This document shows, piece after piece, positions 27,690-36,416 of a stretch of 37,071 nt of DNA. Position numbers and translations under genes: made by a program. Source of the DNA: Wolbachia endosymbiont of Mansonella ozzardi. GTDB taxonomy: Bacteria > Pseudomonadota > Alphaproteobacteria > Rickettsiales > Anaplasmataceae. The notes below the pieces were generated by a model. The model was given only the letters and a program-made list of their open reading frames with translations. It had not been told where the DNA came from and ran no database searches. Every line of letters starts with the position of its first letter. The stretch's first letter is position 1. The DNA is taken from positions 1-37,071 of the forward strand of contig NZ_JADAKK010000002.1 in NCBI RefSeq assembly GCF_020278625.1. The letters are read 5' to 3'.

Positions 27690-28549
27690 TTAATGTATTT
27701 TTTTGAGCCGCTCCTTCCATATTGTAGGTATTTTACATGCCCTTTTATCTTCACTTAAAAGTTTTTCTAATATCTCCTTAGCAAAGCATTTTAGAAGACT
27801 AAAAAGACCTACTTCTTTTTGATTTTCTTGAGGTGCATTATCCTTTTTGTCTTGTCCAAGCTTTTTATTATTCAATTTCTTTCTTTTAAGATCCCTTTGT
27901 CCACTCCATTTAAAATTCTTATCTTTCGCTGGAGTGTTTCCAAGAGTTTCAGCTAATTCTGAGGAGCCCTTACTGACTGTAGGGCTAACAGCCTGTGACT
28001 TAAGCTCTGATGGAATTTGAGCCTCCAAACTTACAGGTGGTTGTGTGTCTGTTTGCATAAAAGTTTCTCTTTGTCCACTTCGTCCAAACTTTTCACCTTC
28101 TGCAGCAGTTTCTTTAAGATTGCCGTTTGCTTCTTGAAACTCTGGATTATCACACAACTCCTCAACCCTTGGTGGTTGCATATCTGTTTGAGTGGAAGCT
28201 TCAGCGATTTGCGCATCTTGCCTAGCTTCTTGCGGTAATTTATCATTACCACCTAATTTGTTTATTTTACTCGCACCAAACTCTTTTCTTAGCTCTTGTG
28301 TTGATCATCTAAGTTTATCTATTTCTTTGTCGTTCTGTCTTTGTTGTTTTTCAAGCTCTTTGTTTAATTTTGCAATATTTTCCATCTTATTTTCGAGCCT
28401 GCACTTTTCACAGCCTTTAGAGCTTCTGTTCCTTCTGTGATATAATTAACCTTTATCTTCTAATGAAGTACTTTCTGAAAATGTGCCTGAAAACGTACAA
28501 AAACATCTTTAAATTTTTTTGAGATGTATTCTCTTAACTTTTTAGCCAT
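27690..28549 (-). pseudogene. Decayed coiled-coil, Gln-rich gene of unknown role
   Basis: It starts with AGGAGTAGGT and ATG at 28549 (MAKKLREYISKKFKDVFVRF). The trace then changes frame around 28490-28395, reads NKMENIAKLNKELEKQQRQN, meets an in-frame TGA at 28305-28307, and continues STQELRKEFGASKINKLGGN. From about 28250 the frame is open to the stop at 27690. This last part has two similar blocks: KFGRSGQRETFMQTDTQPP and KNFKWSGQRDLKRKKLNN, and a basic C-terminus. The predicted original length is about 285 aa. The 27690-28181 part could still be translated from an internal ATG, but the gene as a whole looks broken. Confidence 0.7.
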
Positions 28550-28720
28550 ACCTACTCCTAATAAAGCATATAAAACCAGTGTATTAGTTTATTATGTAGA
28601 AATGGTTATAACACAATCTGCAATAAATAATGTTTCTTGTGAGCATCAAGAGCGTCCTATTTATATTTTTTTATCAAAATGTTATTTACTTGTTAACCTG
28701 AAATACGTAACAATGTAGAA

Positions 28721-29359
28721 ATGAAAAACAGCCCATTAGCAGTAGTATTCGATTGGGATAATACCTTAGTTAACACCCAAGACAATATTTCTAATGCCAT
28801 TAAGTATACCTTAGACTCAATGGGATACAGTAATAAAGCCGCTGATAGAAATTCCCATGAGTCAAGAAAGAGCTACATGGTCAATTTATTTGGCGATCAG
28901 TGGAAAAAAGCAAATCAGATATACCAACAATACTTAGACAATGCGTTATTGCAAAATATTACCCTAAATCAAGGAGTAGAGAAAATGTTGCAGACGTTGA
29001 AAAGCCATAATATCTATCTAGCAATAGTGAGTAATAAGAAAAACATTAATTTACGTGAAGAAGTTGCCTATTTTAAGCTAGACTCTTACTTTGAGAGAGT
29101 AGTTGGTTCATGCGATACTGCAGAAGATAAACCATCTGCAACTCCACTGCTATTTGCACTAGAGGAGAGTACATTGCCTATAAATAGAGAAAATGTGTTT
29201 TTTGTTGGTGACAGTATTACAGATATTTTGTGTGCACAAAATGCCAATTGTTTACCTATTATATATGGCCAATCAATAAGTGGGTACGAAGATTTGTTAT
29301 GCTTTCAACATTTTGATAAACTTACAGATTTTATAATAGAATGTTTAAAAGATAGGTAA
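28721..29359 (+). CDS. HAD-family phosphatase (phosphoglycolate-phosphatase-like)
   Basis: A haloacid-dehalogenase superfamily hydrolase of 212 aa. All four motifs are present: FDWDNTLVNT with nucleophile D11 and D13, S104 in IVSNKK, K137 in AEDKPSATP, and GDSITDIL with D164 and D168. The helical cap between motifs I and II (about 20-85) fits the Gph/C1 type, and MYGYSNK-like residues precede the family KxYG region only loosely. The substrate is uncertain; phosphoglycolate and nucleotide monophosphates are both known in this group. The TAA stop shares its last A with the ATG of the RDD-protein gene, so the two genes are translationally coupled. Confidence 0.88.
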   Translation: MKNSPLAVVFDWDNTLVNTQDNISNAIKYTLDSMGYSNKAADRNSHESRKSYMVNLFGDQWKKANQIYQQYLDNALLQNITLNQGVEKMLQTLKSHNIYLAIVSNKKNINLREEVAYFKLDSYFERVVGSCDTAEDKPSATPLLFALEESTLPINRENVFFVGDSITDILCAQNANCLPIIYGQSISGYEDLLCFQHFDKLTDFIIECLKDR

Positions 29360-29853
29360 TGACTGCTGTTATAGAAATTGCAAGTATCAAAAGGCGCTTT
29401 TGTGCATATTTAATAGATGTGGCAATTTTATTAATTCCAAACTTATTAATCATACTATTGTTAGAGAATTTTCCGTTAATTTTATATCTATCATATATGT
29501 GTGTAAATTGCAGTTACTTCACATATTTTATATCCTCAGCAGCTCAGGCAACCCCCGGTCAGCAGTTAATGAACATACATACCATAAGCCTAGGCGGTTC
29601 TAAAATAGACTTGAGTTTAGCATTTGATAGAAGCATTTCTCAGTTTTTTCTTCATCTATTGAACAACGTAATAGCTATCCTCATAGAGCTTTTCCAAGAA
29701 CAAAACGTGTTAGCAAGCGCTTTAAGCATACTGGGAGTAATGATATTGCTGCTCACCTTTTGCTGGTATTTAGTGGCTTGCTTCTCTCAAAAGAAACAGA
29801 CATACCATGATATGCTGTTTGATACGATTGTTGTGAAAGGAGCTATCAAATAG
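29359..29853 (+). CDS. RDD-family membrane protein
   Basis: A 164-aa integral membrane protein. It starts with the family signature: KRRFCAYLIDVAILLIPNLL (Arg and Asp give the family its name), a second hydrophobic segment around 35-60 with AAQATPGQQLMNI, and two further segments around 95-145. The C-terminus, KKQTYHDMLFDTIVV, is typical of RDD proteins. RDD proteins are suspected of transport or ion exchange, but the function in this lineage is not established. It overlaps the HAD gene by one base and probably shares its transcript. Confidence 0.88.
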   Translation: MTAVIEIASIKRRFCAYLIDVAILLIPNLLIILLLENFPLILYLSYMCVNCSYFTYFISSAAQATPGQQLMNIHTISLGGSKIDLSLAFDRSISQFFLHLLNNVIAILIELFQEQNVLASALSILGVMILLLTFCWYLVACFSQKKQTYHDMLFDTIVVKGAIK

Positions 29854-29954
29854 ATTAAATCTTTTACATACTCAATTTATGGTAAGAAATTTTCGGGAGA
29901 AACGCTTGGAAGTTGCATGGCAAAGTAAAAACACAGGGTAGTGTGCTACACATG

Positions 29955-30031
29955 TGGTGTGCCCGGTAGGATTTGAACCTACGACCTACAGCTTAGAAGG
30001 CTGCTGCTCTATCCAGCTGAGCTACGGGCAC
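29955..30031 (-). tRNA. tRNA-Arg (TCT)
   Basis: Complete cloverleaf on the minus strand: acceptor stem GUGCCCG/CGGGCAC, discriminator A and encoded CCA, D arm GCUC/GAGC, anticodon stem GCAGC/GCUGU, loop CUUCUAA with anticodon UCU at 29997-29995, and T loop GGUUCAAAUCC. It decodes AGA and AGG. It is alone between the RDD gene and rpe, both on the other strand. Confidence 0.97.
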
Positions 30032-30213
30032 CAACGTATATAAAATGCTTCTTAACACATATGAAGTCAAGGTATTTCATGTAAATACGATGTTCATAGT
30101 AATTCTTGCAAGACCTTATCGTTCCAGCGTAGATGCAACTTTTTCTGTGTTTTTGGTCAAGGTGACAGAGTTTAAAAAATAAGTTATTTTTATTCTTTAA
30201 TGAAAGACAGCCC

Positions 30214-30894
30214 ATGGGTATTAAAATTGCACCTTCTATACTTTCAGCAGACTTTGCAAAATTAGGTCAAGAAGTAAGAAAAATTAGCGATTTAGGTGTA
30301 GATTATATACACATAGACGTTATGGATGGAAATTTCGTTCCGAATATTACAATTGGTCCGGGTGTTATTTCTGCAATACGTAAGTATAGCAATCTTCCTT
30401 TTGATGTACACTTAATGGTTAAATCTCCTGGTGACCATATTGAAAGCTTTATAAATGCTGGTGCTGATATTATCACTATACATGCAGAAGCAGAGATACA
30501 CCTTGAGAGACTGGTTAGGAAAATAAAGTCATACAAAAACGCAAACAATACAAAAAAAACAGTTCAAGTTGGAGTTTCGATTGTTCCTTCAACTTCTCCA
30601 AGTGTGCTTGAGTATATAATACATGAACTAGATATTGTGCTGATTATGGCAGTCAACCCTGGATTTGGAGGACAGGAGTTTATCCATTCGCAGCTATATA
30701 AAATATCTGTTGTGAAAAAAATGATACGAAAGTATAATCTTAAAACGCAAATTTCAGTGGATGGTGGAGTGAGCGCCCTAAACGCAGCCGATATAACAAA
30801 AGCAGGTGCAGATATCTTAGTCGCTGGGTCAGCAATATTTAGAGCCGCAAATACAAAAAAGGCTATAAACGACCTTAAAAACCCATTGCTATAG
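30214..30894 (+). CDS. rpe: Ribulose-phosphate 3-epimerase
   Basis: Interconverts ribulose 5-phosphate and xylulose 5-phosphate in the pentose phosphate pathway. This 226-aa TIM-barrel protein has SILSADF near the N-terminus and HIDVMDGNFVPNITIGP at 33-49 with the metal-binding residues. MAVNPGFGGQEFI and VDGGV complete the active site in order. Length and motifs are standard. It is 69 bp past a palindrome-containing gap from the convergent pnp end and follows tRNA-Arg on the opposite strand. Confidence 0.96.
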   Translation: MGIKIAPSILSADFAKLGQEVRKISDLGVDYIHIDVMDGNFVPNITIGPGVISAIRKYSNLPFDVHLMVKSPGDHIESFINAGADIITIHAEAEIHLERLVRKIKSYKNANNTKKTVQVGVSIVPSTSPSVLEYIIHELDIVLIMAVNPGFGGQEFIHSQLYKISVVKKMIRKYNLKTQISVDGGVSALNAADITKAGADILVAGSAIFRAANTKKAINDLKNPLL

Positions 30895-30935
30895 CTGTCT
30901 TAACCTCTAGTTGAGAGACAAATCAACAGCCGATA

Positions 30936-30962
30936 TCATTCCAGTACCTAGTACTAGGATGA
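30936..30962. repeat. Short palindrome between rpe and pnp
   Basis: TCATTCCAGTACCTAGTACTAGGATGA is nearly self-complementary and centred on a TAGTAC block; it is a remnant of the R1-type palindromic ends. It sits between two convergent genes and could act as a two-way terminator, although no T-run follows. Confidence 0.5.
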
Positions 30963-30987
30963 AGTAGGTAATACAAGAAATCTACTC

Positions 30988-33255
30988 TCAATAAAAGCTT
31001 GATGATGAATCATCACTACCAAATTGTGGTCTGTTACTTCTATTACTGAAGCCGGAACGAGAACGAGTAGGTCTCTTACGATGCCCAGGTTTTTTATTGA
31101 ATGAACTATTATAATAATCCTTATCACTTGAACCATCTTTCTTTTCTTCGTTATAGAGCTCGCCTTCAAAAAATTCACCTGTCTCTTGATCAACGCGACG
31201 CCTTGACAATTTTGGACATCCACCTTTTTCAAAATCAATTACCAGCGCTTTGAAAACATCACCCTGTTTAAGTATATCTTCAATAGACTCTATGTGCTGA
31301 TTAGCCACTTCACTTATGTGCATTTTTCCTTTTCTCCCATTGAAAAGTTCAAGCTCTACAATAGACTTATCTATTTTGATAACCTTAGCATCAATTATTG
31401 CACCTTGCTCTAGTTCTGTTATTGAATCAATCAACATATTTTTTGCAATTTCAGCTTCAGTGCTACTCATGGCAAACACAGAAACTTTGCCATCGTCTCC
31501 TATTTCAATTTTTGCATTACTCCTTTCACACACACTGCGTATATTTTTTCCTTTAGCCCCAATAGCCGCAGAAATTTTATCTTTATCTATGTAAAATGAT
31601 ACCATTCTTGGTGCATGACTTTTGACGTCATCGCTATGTTCTGAAATCACTGCGTTCATTTTTTCTAAGATATGCAACCTTCCAGCCTTTGCTTGCTTCA
31701 AAGATTTTTCAACAATTTCAAAGCTTATACCAGAAATTTTCATATCCATTTGCAGTGCTGTAATTCCTTCACTAGTTCCTGCTATTTTAAAATCCATATC
31801 GCCAAGATAATCTTCATCACCCAGGATATCGGAAAGTATTGTATACTCATCTTTATCTTTGATGAGGCCCATGGCAATTCCAGCAACAGGAGCCCTTATC
31901 GGCACGCCTGTATCCATTAAGGCAAGGGAGGTTCCGCAGACTGTTGCCATAGAAGAAGAACCATCTGATTCCATAATTTCGGATACTACTCTTATTGTGT
32001 AAGGAAATTCGGATTTATCAGGTAAAACAGGATGAATTGCTTTCCAAGCAAGTTTACCATGGCCTATTTCTCTTCTTCCTGGTGCACGTATAGCAGAAAC
32101 CTCTCCAACAGCAAATGAAGGAAAATTGTAATGCAACATGAAATGCTCACGCCTATCACCTTCAATGTCATCTATAATTTGCTCGTCTTGTGTAGTACCA
32201 AGAGCAGTAATAACCAGCGCCTGAGTACTACCTCTTGTAAATAATGCAGAACCATGGGTCCTGGATAAAATGTCAACTTCAACCTCTATCTGACGTATTT
32301 CATCGTGCTTACGACCGTCTATCCTCATACCTTTCTTTTTAATTATCTTGCGCACTAAGGATCTCTCAAAGCTTTTTATTGCATATGTAATTAATTTCTC
32401 ATCTTTTCCAGCTTCCTTAAGAGTGTTTAATATATCGCCTCTGAGCGCTTCTAAAGTTTGAGCTCGCTGTTGCTTTACTGTTTGTGAGTACGCATTCTCA
32501 AAAGCTTTACTGTACTTTTCAAGATCCTGCGTTATGTCTGACATATCAATAAGAGCGAGGCTCTTAGGTTTCTTGCCAATTGTGTCAGCAAATTCTTTTA
32601 TAAGCTTAATGACGGGTTGAAGGTGTTCATGACCAAATTTTATTGCGCTTAGAACGTTTTCTTCAGAAAGCTCCTTTACCTCTGATTCAACCATTAAAAT
32701 TGAATGCTCGTCACCAGATAAAAATAGATCTAAGCTGCTTGCTTTCATTTCTTGAACAGAAGGGTTGAGTACATAGTTGTTATTTTCATCACAACCAACC
32801 AAGGCTCCAGCTATGGTAGAGTAAAAAGGAACACCAGAAATTGCAAGGGCAGCAACAGTACCAATCAATGCTGGTACTTCAGGAGGATTGACCGTATCAT
32901 AAGTTAATAAATTGCACACCACGCTGACTTCGTCATGAAAACCTTCTGGGAATAGCGGTCTTATACTTCTATCTATCACCCTTGAAATTAAAGTTTCCCT
33001 ATCAGATGGCTTACCTTCTCTTTTAAAAAAGCCACCGGGAATCTTACCCATGGCATAGCTTTTTGCAATAAATTGTACATTTAGAGGCAGGAAATCGACA
33101 TTTTCTTCCTTCTTTTTACGTACAACAGTTACTAAAATGGAAGTATCCCCATAATTTACAACCACTGAACCATCAGCTTGACGTGCTATTTTCCCAGTTT
33201 CTAAAGATAAGGTACGACCACCCCAGTCTATAGATTTTTTTATAATTTCAAACAT
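30988..33255 (-). CDS. pnp: Polynucleotide phosphorylase
   Basis: PNPase degrades RNA 3'-5' with phosphate and is a core of the degradosome. At 755 aa it has both RNase PH-like domains, the second beginning after MRIDGRKHDEIRQIEVEVDI near residue 316 and holding SRTHGSALFTRGSTQ. The active-site acidic residues lie in DILGDEDYLGDMDFKIAGT, followed by a KH domain (AAIGAKGKNIRSVCERS, about 560-600) and an S1 domain (about 625-690). The C-terminal 60 residues are basic/Ser-rich. GAGGA stands 8 nt before the ATG. It follows rpsO by 14 nt, an arrangement widely conserved. Confidence 0.97.
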   Translation of the reverse strand: MFEIIKKSIDWGGRTLSLETGKIARQADGSVVVNYGDTSILVTVVRKKKEENVDFLPLNVQFIAKSYAMGKIPGGFFKREGKPSDRETLISRVIDRSIRPLFPEGFHDEVSVVCNLLTYDTVNPPEVPALIGTVAALAISGVPFYSTIAGALVGCDENNNYVLNPSVQEMKASSLDLFLSGDEHSILMVESEVKELSEENVLSAIKFGHEHLQPVIKLIKEFADTIGKKPKSLALIDMSDITQDLEKYSKAFENAYSQTVKQQRAQTLEALRGDILNTLKEAGKDEKLITYAIKSFERSLVRKIIKKKGMRIDGRKHDEIRQIEVEVDILSRTHGSALFTRGSTQALVITALGTTQDEQIIDDIEGDRREHFMLHYNFPSFAVGEVSAIRAPGRREIGHGKLAWKAIHPVLPDKSEFPYTIRVVSEIMESDGSSSMATVCGTSLALMDTGVPIRAPVAGIAMGLIKDKDEYTILSDILGDEDYLGDMDFKIAGTSEGITALQMDMKISGISFEIVEKSLKQAKAGRLHILEKMNAVISEHSDDVKSHAPRMVSFYIDKDKISAAIGAKGKNIRSVCERSNAKIEIGDDGKVSVFAMSSTEAEIAKNMLIDSITELEQGAIIDAKVIKIDKSIVELELFNGRKGKMHISEVANQHIESIEDILKQGDVFKALVIDFEKGGCPKLSRRRVDQETGEFFEGELYNEEKKDGSSDKDYYNSSFNKKPGHRKRPTRSRSGFSNRSNRPQFGSDDSSSSFY

Positions 33256-33269
33256 ACAAAATTCCTCGA

Positions 33270-33542
33270 TTATTTTCTAATGCCTAACTTCTCTATTAAC
33301 TCCTGATAGGCCTGATTGCCAAACTTACGCTTTATATAATTTAAGTGTTTGCGCCTTCTACCTATTAATACGAGTAACCCACGCTTAGAGTGATGGTCAT
33401 GCTTGTGCACTTTAAAGTGCTCAGTTAAGTTACTGATCCTTTCGGTTAGAATAGCACATTGTACAAAAGATGAACCTGTGTCATTTTCTTTAATTGCATA
33501 TACATTTATTAAGTTCTTTTTCTTTTCTGATGTTATTGGCAT
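33270..33542 (-). CDS. rpsO: 30S ribosomal protein S15
   Basis: S15 binds the central domain of 16S rRNA. The 90-aa protein shows the family blocks: [44 protein letters not shown] and a C-terminus [14 protein letters not shown] lies just before the ATG. It lies between truB (12 nt upstream) and pnp (14 nt downstream) on one strand, as in many bacteria, and in those relatives rpsO is controlled by its own product. Confidence 0.97.
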   Translation of the reverse strand: MPITSEKKKNLINVYAIKENDTGSSFVQCAILTERISNLTEHFKVHKHDHHSKRGLLVLIGRRRKHLNYIKRKFGNQAYQELIEKLGIRK

Positions 33543-33554
33543 CTAAACCTCATT

Positions 33555-34535
33555 TCAAACATTAAAAACACGAATAGGTTTTACACAACCATAAGTAAAA
33601 CTGCAGATTGCAACGGGTGTATTACCCACTGTCGTACAAAAAATATCATAATTCTTTAAATTATACAAGTTATTTAATATGATTTCCTGACCTTTTCTGA
33701 TTTTCTCTGCTTCCTCTGCAGAAATTTCAACCTTGAACGTTGATTTTAAAGCTGATGAGATGGGGATAATGAAACTTTTTGCATTATTCTCTATCATTCC
33801 ATCATCTTCTATTATCCCAGTGCTTGACATCCATTCTTCTTTTTTTCTGGATTCCAGAGTCACGCGCTGGAATGACACCGAAAAGCGAATTTTTTCAACA
33901 AGTTGTTCAATTGTTACTGATCCGGTTTCTCTAAAACTACCTACCATGGTCCTTCTTAGTTGTGTAATATGTCCAAAGCAATTTAATGCGATTCCAAGAT
34001 CTCTCGCAATTGACCTCACATACGCACCACTACCGCATAGCATAGAAAAATCAGCACTGTTATTCATGGCGTCAACAGAGACCAACTTAAGTTCATATAT
34101 TCGTACTAAGCGGGGTTTTATATTCGCTTTTTGCCCACTTCTTGCCAATTTGTATGCTCTTGTCCCATCGACTTTTATTGCTGAGAATTGAGGAGGAGTT
34201 TGTGCTATCTCACCAACAAAGTTCTTGATCGCACAGCTTATTTGGTTATACTCAGGTTTTATGTCGCTAGCCTTAATAGTATCACCATCTAAGTCGTCTG
34301 TGGTTTTTTGCTCTCCCCATTTTATTGTGAAATTGTATGCCTTTAAGTTGCAGGATAGATACGGTATAGTTTTTGTTGCCTCGCCAAGGGCAATTGGCAA
34401 CACACCTGAAGCTAAAGGGTCAAGTGTTCCAAAATGACCAGCTTTTTTAATTCCAAAAATCTTTTTAACTCGAGCTACAACTTGCGCAGAACTAATTCCT
34501 ATTGCTTTGTCGAGATTCAGCCAACCATGTATCAT
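33555..34535 (-). CDS. truB: tRNA pseudouridine(55) synthase
   Basis: TruB makes pseudouridine 55 in the T loop of tRNAs. The catalytic Asp is D39 in GHFGTLDPLASGVLP. The later family blocks, SGAYVRSIARDLG near residue 165 and RRTMVG(S/R)F, are intact. At 326 aa it is a little long. Residues about 220-241 (SFQRVTLES then KKEEWMSSTGIIEDD) come from an in-frame palindromic element (33812-33877) between the catalytic domain and the PUA-like C-terminal part. Such an insert between domains is likely tolerated. First gene of the truB-rpsO-pnp operon. Confidence 0.95.
   Translation of the reverse strand: MIHGWLNLDKAIGISSAQVVARVKKIFGIKKAGHFGTLDPLASGVLPIALGEATKTIPYLSCNLKAYNFTIKWGEQKTTDDLDGDTIKASDIKPEYNQISCAIKNFVGEIAQTPPQFSAIKVDGTRAYKLARSGQKANIKPRLVRIYELKLVSVDAMNNSADFSMLCGSGAYVRSIARDLGIALNCFGHITQLRRTMVGSFRETGSVTIEQLVEKIRFSVSFQRVTLESRKKEEWMSSTGIIEDDGMIENNAKSFIIPISSALKSTFKVEISAEEAEKIRKGQEIILNNLYNLKNYDIFCTTVGNTPVAICSFTYGCVKPIRVFNV
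33812..33877. repeat. Coding palindromic element inside truB
   Basis: Ends CCCAGTGCTTGACATCC and the inverted CGCGCTGGAATGACAC resemble the R1 ends and the element inside mutS. On the truB strand it begins with the peptide SFQRVTLES, matching SFQCLIPES in mutS. It is read without a frameshift. Confidence 0.75.
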
Positions 34536-34616
34536 ATATCAACTGTACGTGATTAATAGCAATTTAGGAAGCAACTCAGAATATACTTGTTTTATTAAAT
34601 TATTATAAAAAAAGAC

Positions 34617-34645
34617 TTGACTAACATATGTTATTAGTATATATT
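34617..34645 (+). promoter_or_regulatory. Strong promoter of the GKD-repeat membrane-protein gene
   Basis: TTGACT (34617-34622) and TATATT (34640-34645) are separated by exactly 17 bp. AGAGG at 34671-34675 precedes the ATG at 34681 by 5 nt. This is the best promoter plus ribosome-site combination seen in the window. Confidence 0.6.
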
Positions 34646-34680
34646 TAAGTTTTTATTAGTCATATTTTTAAGAGGTTATT

Positions 34681-35412
34681 ATGCCAGACACAAAAAATCA
34701 AAACACACCAAGCATATGGAAGTGGGAAAATACTGCACCTATAACAAAGATGGGTATCGAAGTTGTAGTTGCAGCTGCAGCTGTGACAATAGCAGCAACC
34801 ACTATTTATGCTACTGCAAAGGGAGTGGCACTTTCTTCGACATTCTTAGCATATCTTGCTAACCCTTGGGCAATAGCAATAATAGCCTTTGTTGCTGCCG
34901 CATACCTTATTGCAACAGCTATTTCTTCATGTCAGCAACTGCGTTCAATGGAGGGAGTTCAAGGTAAAGCTGGTAAGGACGGTAAGGACGGTAAGGACGG
35001 TAAAGACGCAGACTTCTCTACTCTTGTTGGTGATGCGGTAAAGGATGCTAAAATTGTTGAAAAGGAAGTTACAGAGAACAAAGAAAGCGTTAAGAAATTG
35101 TATCTGGAGCTTTCAGATGACAATCGTAAAGTATTGCTAGGTGAGAAGGGTGAGAAAGATCTATACGTGATCTTCAAAAACAAAGAAGGCGGATACACAT
35201 CCATACGACTTAATTATAAGGTTGAAGATAAAGGTGTTGTTGTGACTAACGATTTTGTTGAATTGAAGGAAACGTTAGGTAAAACTAAAGAAGCTGCTTC
35301 ATTAAAAGTTACAGTAAGTAACAAAAGCCATGAAGCTTTAAAAAGTGACGTATCAGCTAAATTGCAAGAGGTTGCAGTAGATGCGGCTATATTTGGAGCG
35401 CTGAAAAAGTAA
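34681..35412 (+). CDS. Membrane protein with collagen-like Gly-Lys-Asp tract
   Basis: A 243-aa protein of unknown function. Residues 26-46 and 62-82 are hydrophobic, Ala-rich segments likely to cross the membrane as a hairpin. Residues 95-110 read GKAGKDGKDGKDGKDA, a perfect Gly-X-Y repeat of five units. The rest (about 111-243) is a charged, predominantly soluble domain with EKEVTENKESVKKLYLELSD and a later FGALKK end. I do not recognise the soluble part. The promoter and ribosome site suggest high expression. Repeat units of identical codons suggest a copy number that can change by slippage. Divergent from truB. Confidence 0.8.
   Translation: MPDTKNQNTPSIWKWENTAPITKMGIEVVVAAAAVTIAATTIYATAKGVALSSTFLAYLANPWAIAIIAFVAAAYLIATAISSCQQLRSMEGVQGKAGKDGKDGKDGKDADFSTLVGDAVKDAKIVEKEVTENKESVKKLYLELSDDNRKVLLGEKGEKDLYVIFKNKEGGYTSIRLNYKVEDKGVVVTNDFVELKETLGKTKEAASLKVTVSNKSHEALKSDVSAKLQEVAVDAAIFGALKK
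34963..35007 (+). repeat. 9-bp tandem repeat encoding Gly-Lys-Asp
   Basis: Five units: GGTAAAGCT, three identical GGTAAGGAC, and GGTAAAGAC. In frame with the membrane-protein gene at 34681. Confidence 0.9.
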
Positions 35413-35424
35413 AGTTAATATTAA

Positions 35425-35465
35425 AGAGAGGTAGAAATGTTCTGCCTCTTCCTTTTCCCTTTTAC
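35425..35465 (+). terminator. Likely intrinsic terminator after the 34681 gene
   Basis: AGAGGTAGA (35427-35435) and TCTGCCTCT (35441-35449) form a 9-bp stem with one G-U pair and a 5-nt loop, followed by the T-rich TCCTTTTCCCTTTT. It starts 15 nt after the stop codon. Confidence 0.65.
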
Positions 35466-35564
35466 TTAGGCTTGTAAAGTTGATGTAGTCTGTTTCAAGC
35501 CTTCAATTATATCTTTATCAAGAATCTATTGTTTCTGCCTTTTTTAGAAGATGTTGTCCAAGAT

Positions 35565-35595
35565 GCAAAATCGGAAAGCAGGTTATGCGAGAGAT
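35565..35595 (+). repeat. 31-bp sequence shared with 15514-15544
   Basis: One mismatch to the copy at 15514-15544, ending TTATGCGAGAGAT; both lie in non-coding DNA. This copy is at the very end of the epimerase-like gene that follows on the minus strand. Confidence 0.75.
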
Positions 35596-35598
35596 TCT

Positions 35599-36411
35599 TC
35601 AAATGTGTGACTTCAACTCTTCAGAGTATAAGCTTTCCAAGCCTACCTTATAGTTAGGATAAACTAGAGAGGTGACAAGATCTCTTTTCACTTTAACATT
35701 ACTTACTTTTTTTGACCCTAAGTAAAAACTCTGTGCGCATTCAGGCAAGGAATAAACCTCCACTGGTTCTGGAGCACTAACATTCAGAAGTTTTGCTGCG
35801 TATGTTACCACTTCAGATTGTGTAGCGGGCAAGTCGTCCGCACAATTATATATTTCACCAGGTTTTATGCTTTGCATGGAAGAAAATAGAATATTCGATA
35901 TATCTTCAACATGAATACGAGAAAAAAAATGCCCTTCTTTTCGTACGTTTCTTGCTTTATTAAGTTGTAAATCAACTAATACGTTTCTACTTGGACCGTA
36001 TATTCCAGCCAAACGAAAAACATGAACAGGTAAATTACTATTTAGCCATTTCTTTTCGGATCTGAGGCGATTCTCTCCTCTGTTTTCTATAGGTTTTGTT
36101 TCAGATTCTTCCGTAACCCAATTACCAGTGTGGTTGCCATAGACATTAGTTGCAGATAGATAACCAAGCCATTTGACATTTTGAAAGTAATGGCCATATC
36201 TCTCCAGCGCATCATCGCTACCTGGCGGGATGGAAATCAAAACATGTGTTACATCTTGAAACGCATCCTCGCTTACTTTGTCGTAATTAAAGAAATTAAC
36301 GTCTTGTACGTCTTGATTCTTTGAGGTACCACTAACCTTCCAACCTAAATTCAGTAACTTTTTCGATAGAAACCTAGCTACATATCCATAACCGAAGCAA
36401 AACAAGTGCAT
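35599..36411 (-). CDS. NAD(P)-dependent epimerase/dehydratase-like protein
   Basis: A short extended-SDR protein of 270 aa. The N-terminal Rossmann motif is FGYGYVARFL at 6-15 (G-x-G-x-x-A), and the YLSATNVYGNHTGNW block near residue 83 replaces the family's (S/T)xxVYG. VFRLAGIYGPSRN and FSRIHVEDIS follow as in the YeeZ/sugar-epimerase-like group. No certain catalytic Tyr-xxx-Lys is visible, so the activity and substrate are open. Only 5 bp separate it from the hydrolase gene upstream, so the two form an operon. Confidence 0.82.
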   Translation of the reverse strand: MHLFCFGYGYVARFLSKKLLNLGWKVSGTSKNQDVQDVNFFNYDKVSEDAFQDVTHVLISIPPGSDDALERYGHYFQNVKWLGYLSATNVYGNHTGNWVTEESETKPIENRGENRLRSEKKWLNSNLPVHVFRLAGIYGPSRNVLVDLQLNKARNVRKEGHFFSRIHVEDISNILFSSMQSIKPGEIYNCADDLPATQSEVVTYAAKLLNVSAPEPVEVYSLPECAQSFYLGSKKVSNVKVKRDLVTSLVYPNYKVGLESLYSEELKSHI

Positions 36412-36416
36412 GAAAA

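Noticed and set aside
27690..28181. A stand-alone 163-aa gene
   Set aside because: The frame continues upstream through an in-frame TGA to a better start at 28549 with AGGAG, so it is the tail of a longer broken gene.
30009..30215. A 68-codon minus-strand frame overlapping tRNA-Arg
   Set aside because: It includes tRNA sequence and has no start-site support.
34963..35007. CRISPR-like or short tandem array
   Set aside because: The 9-bp units are contiguous, have no spacers and are in frame within a protein gene.
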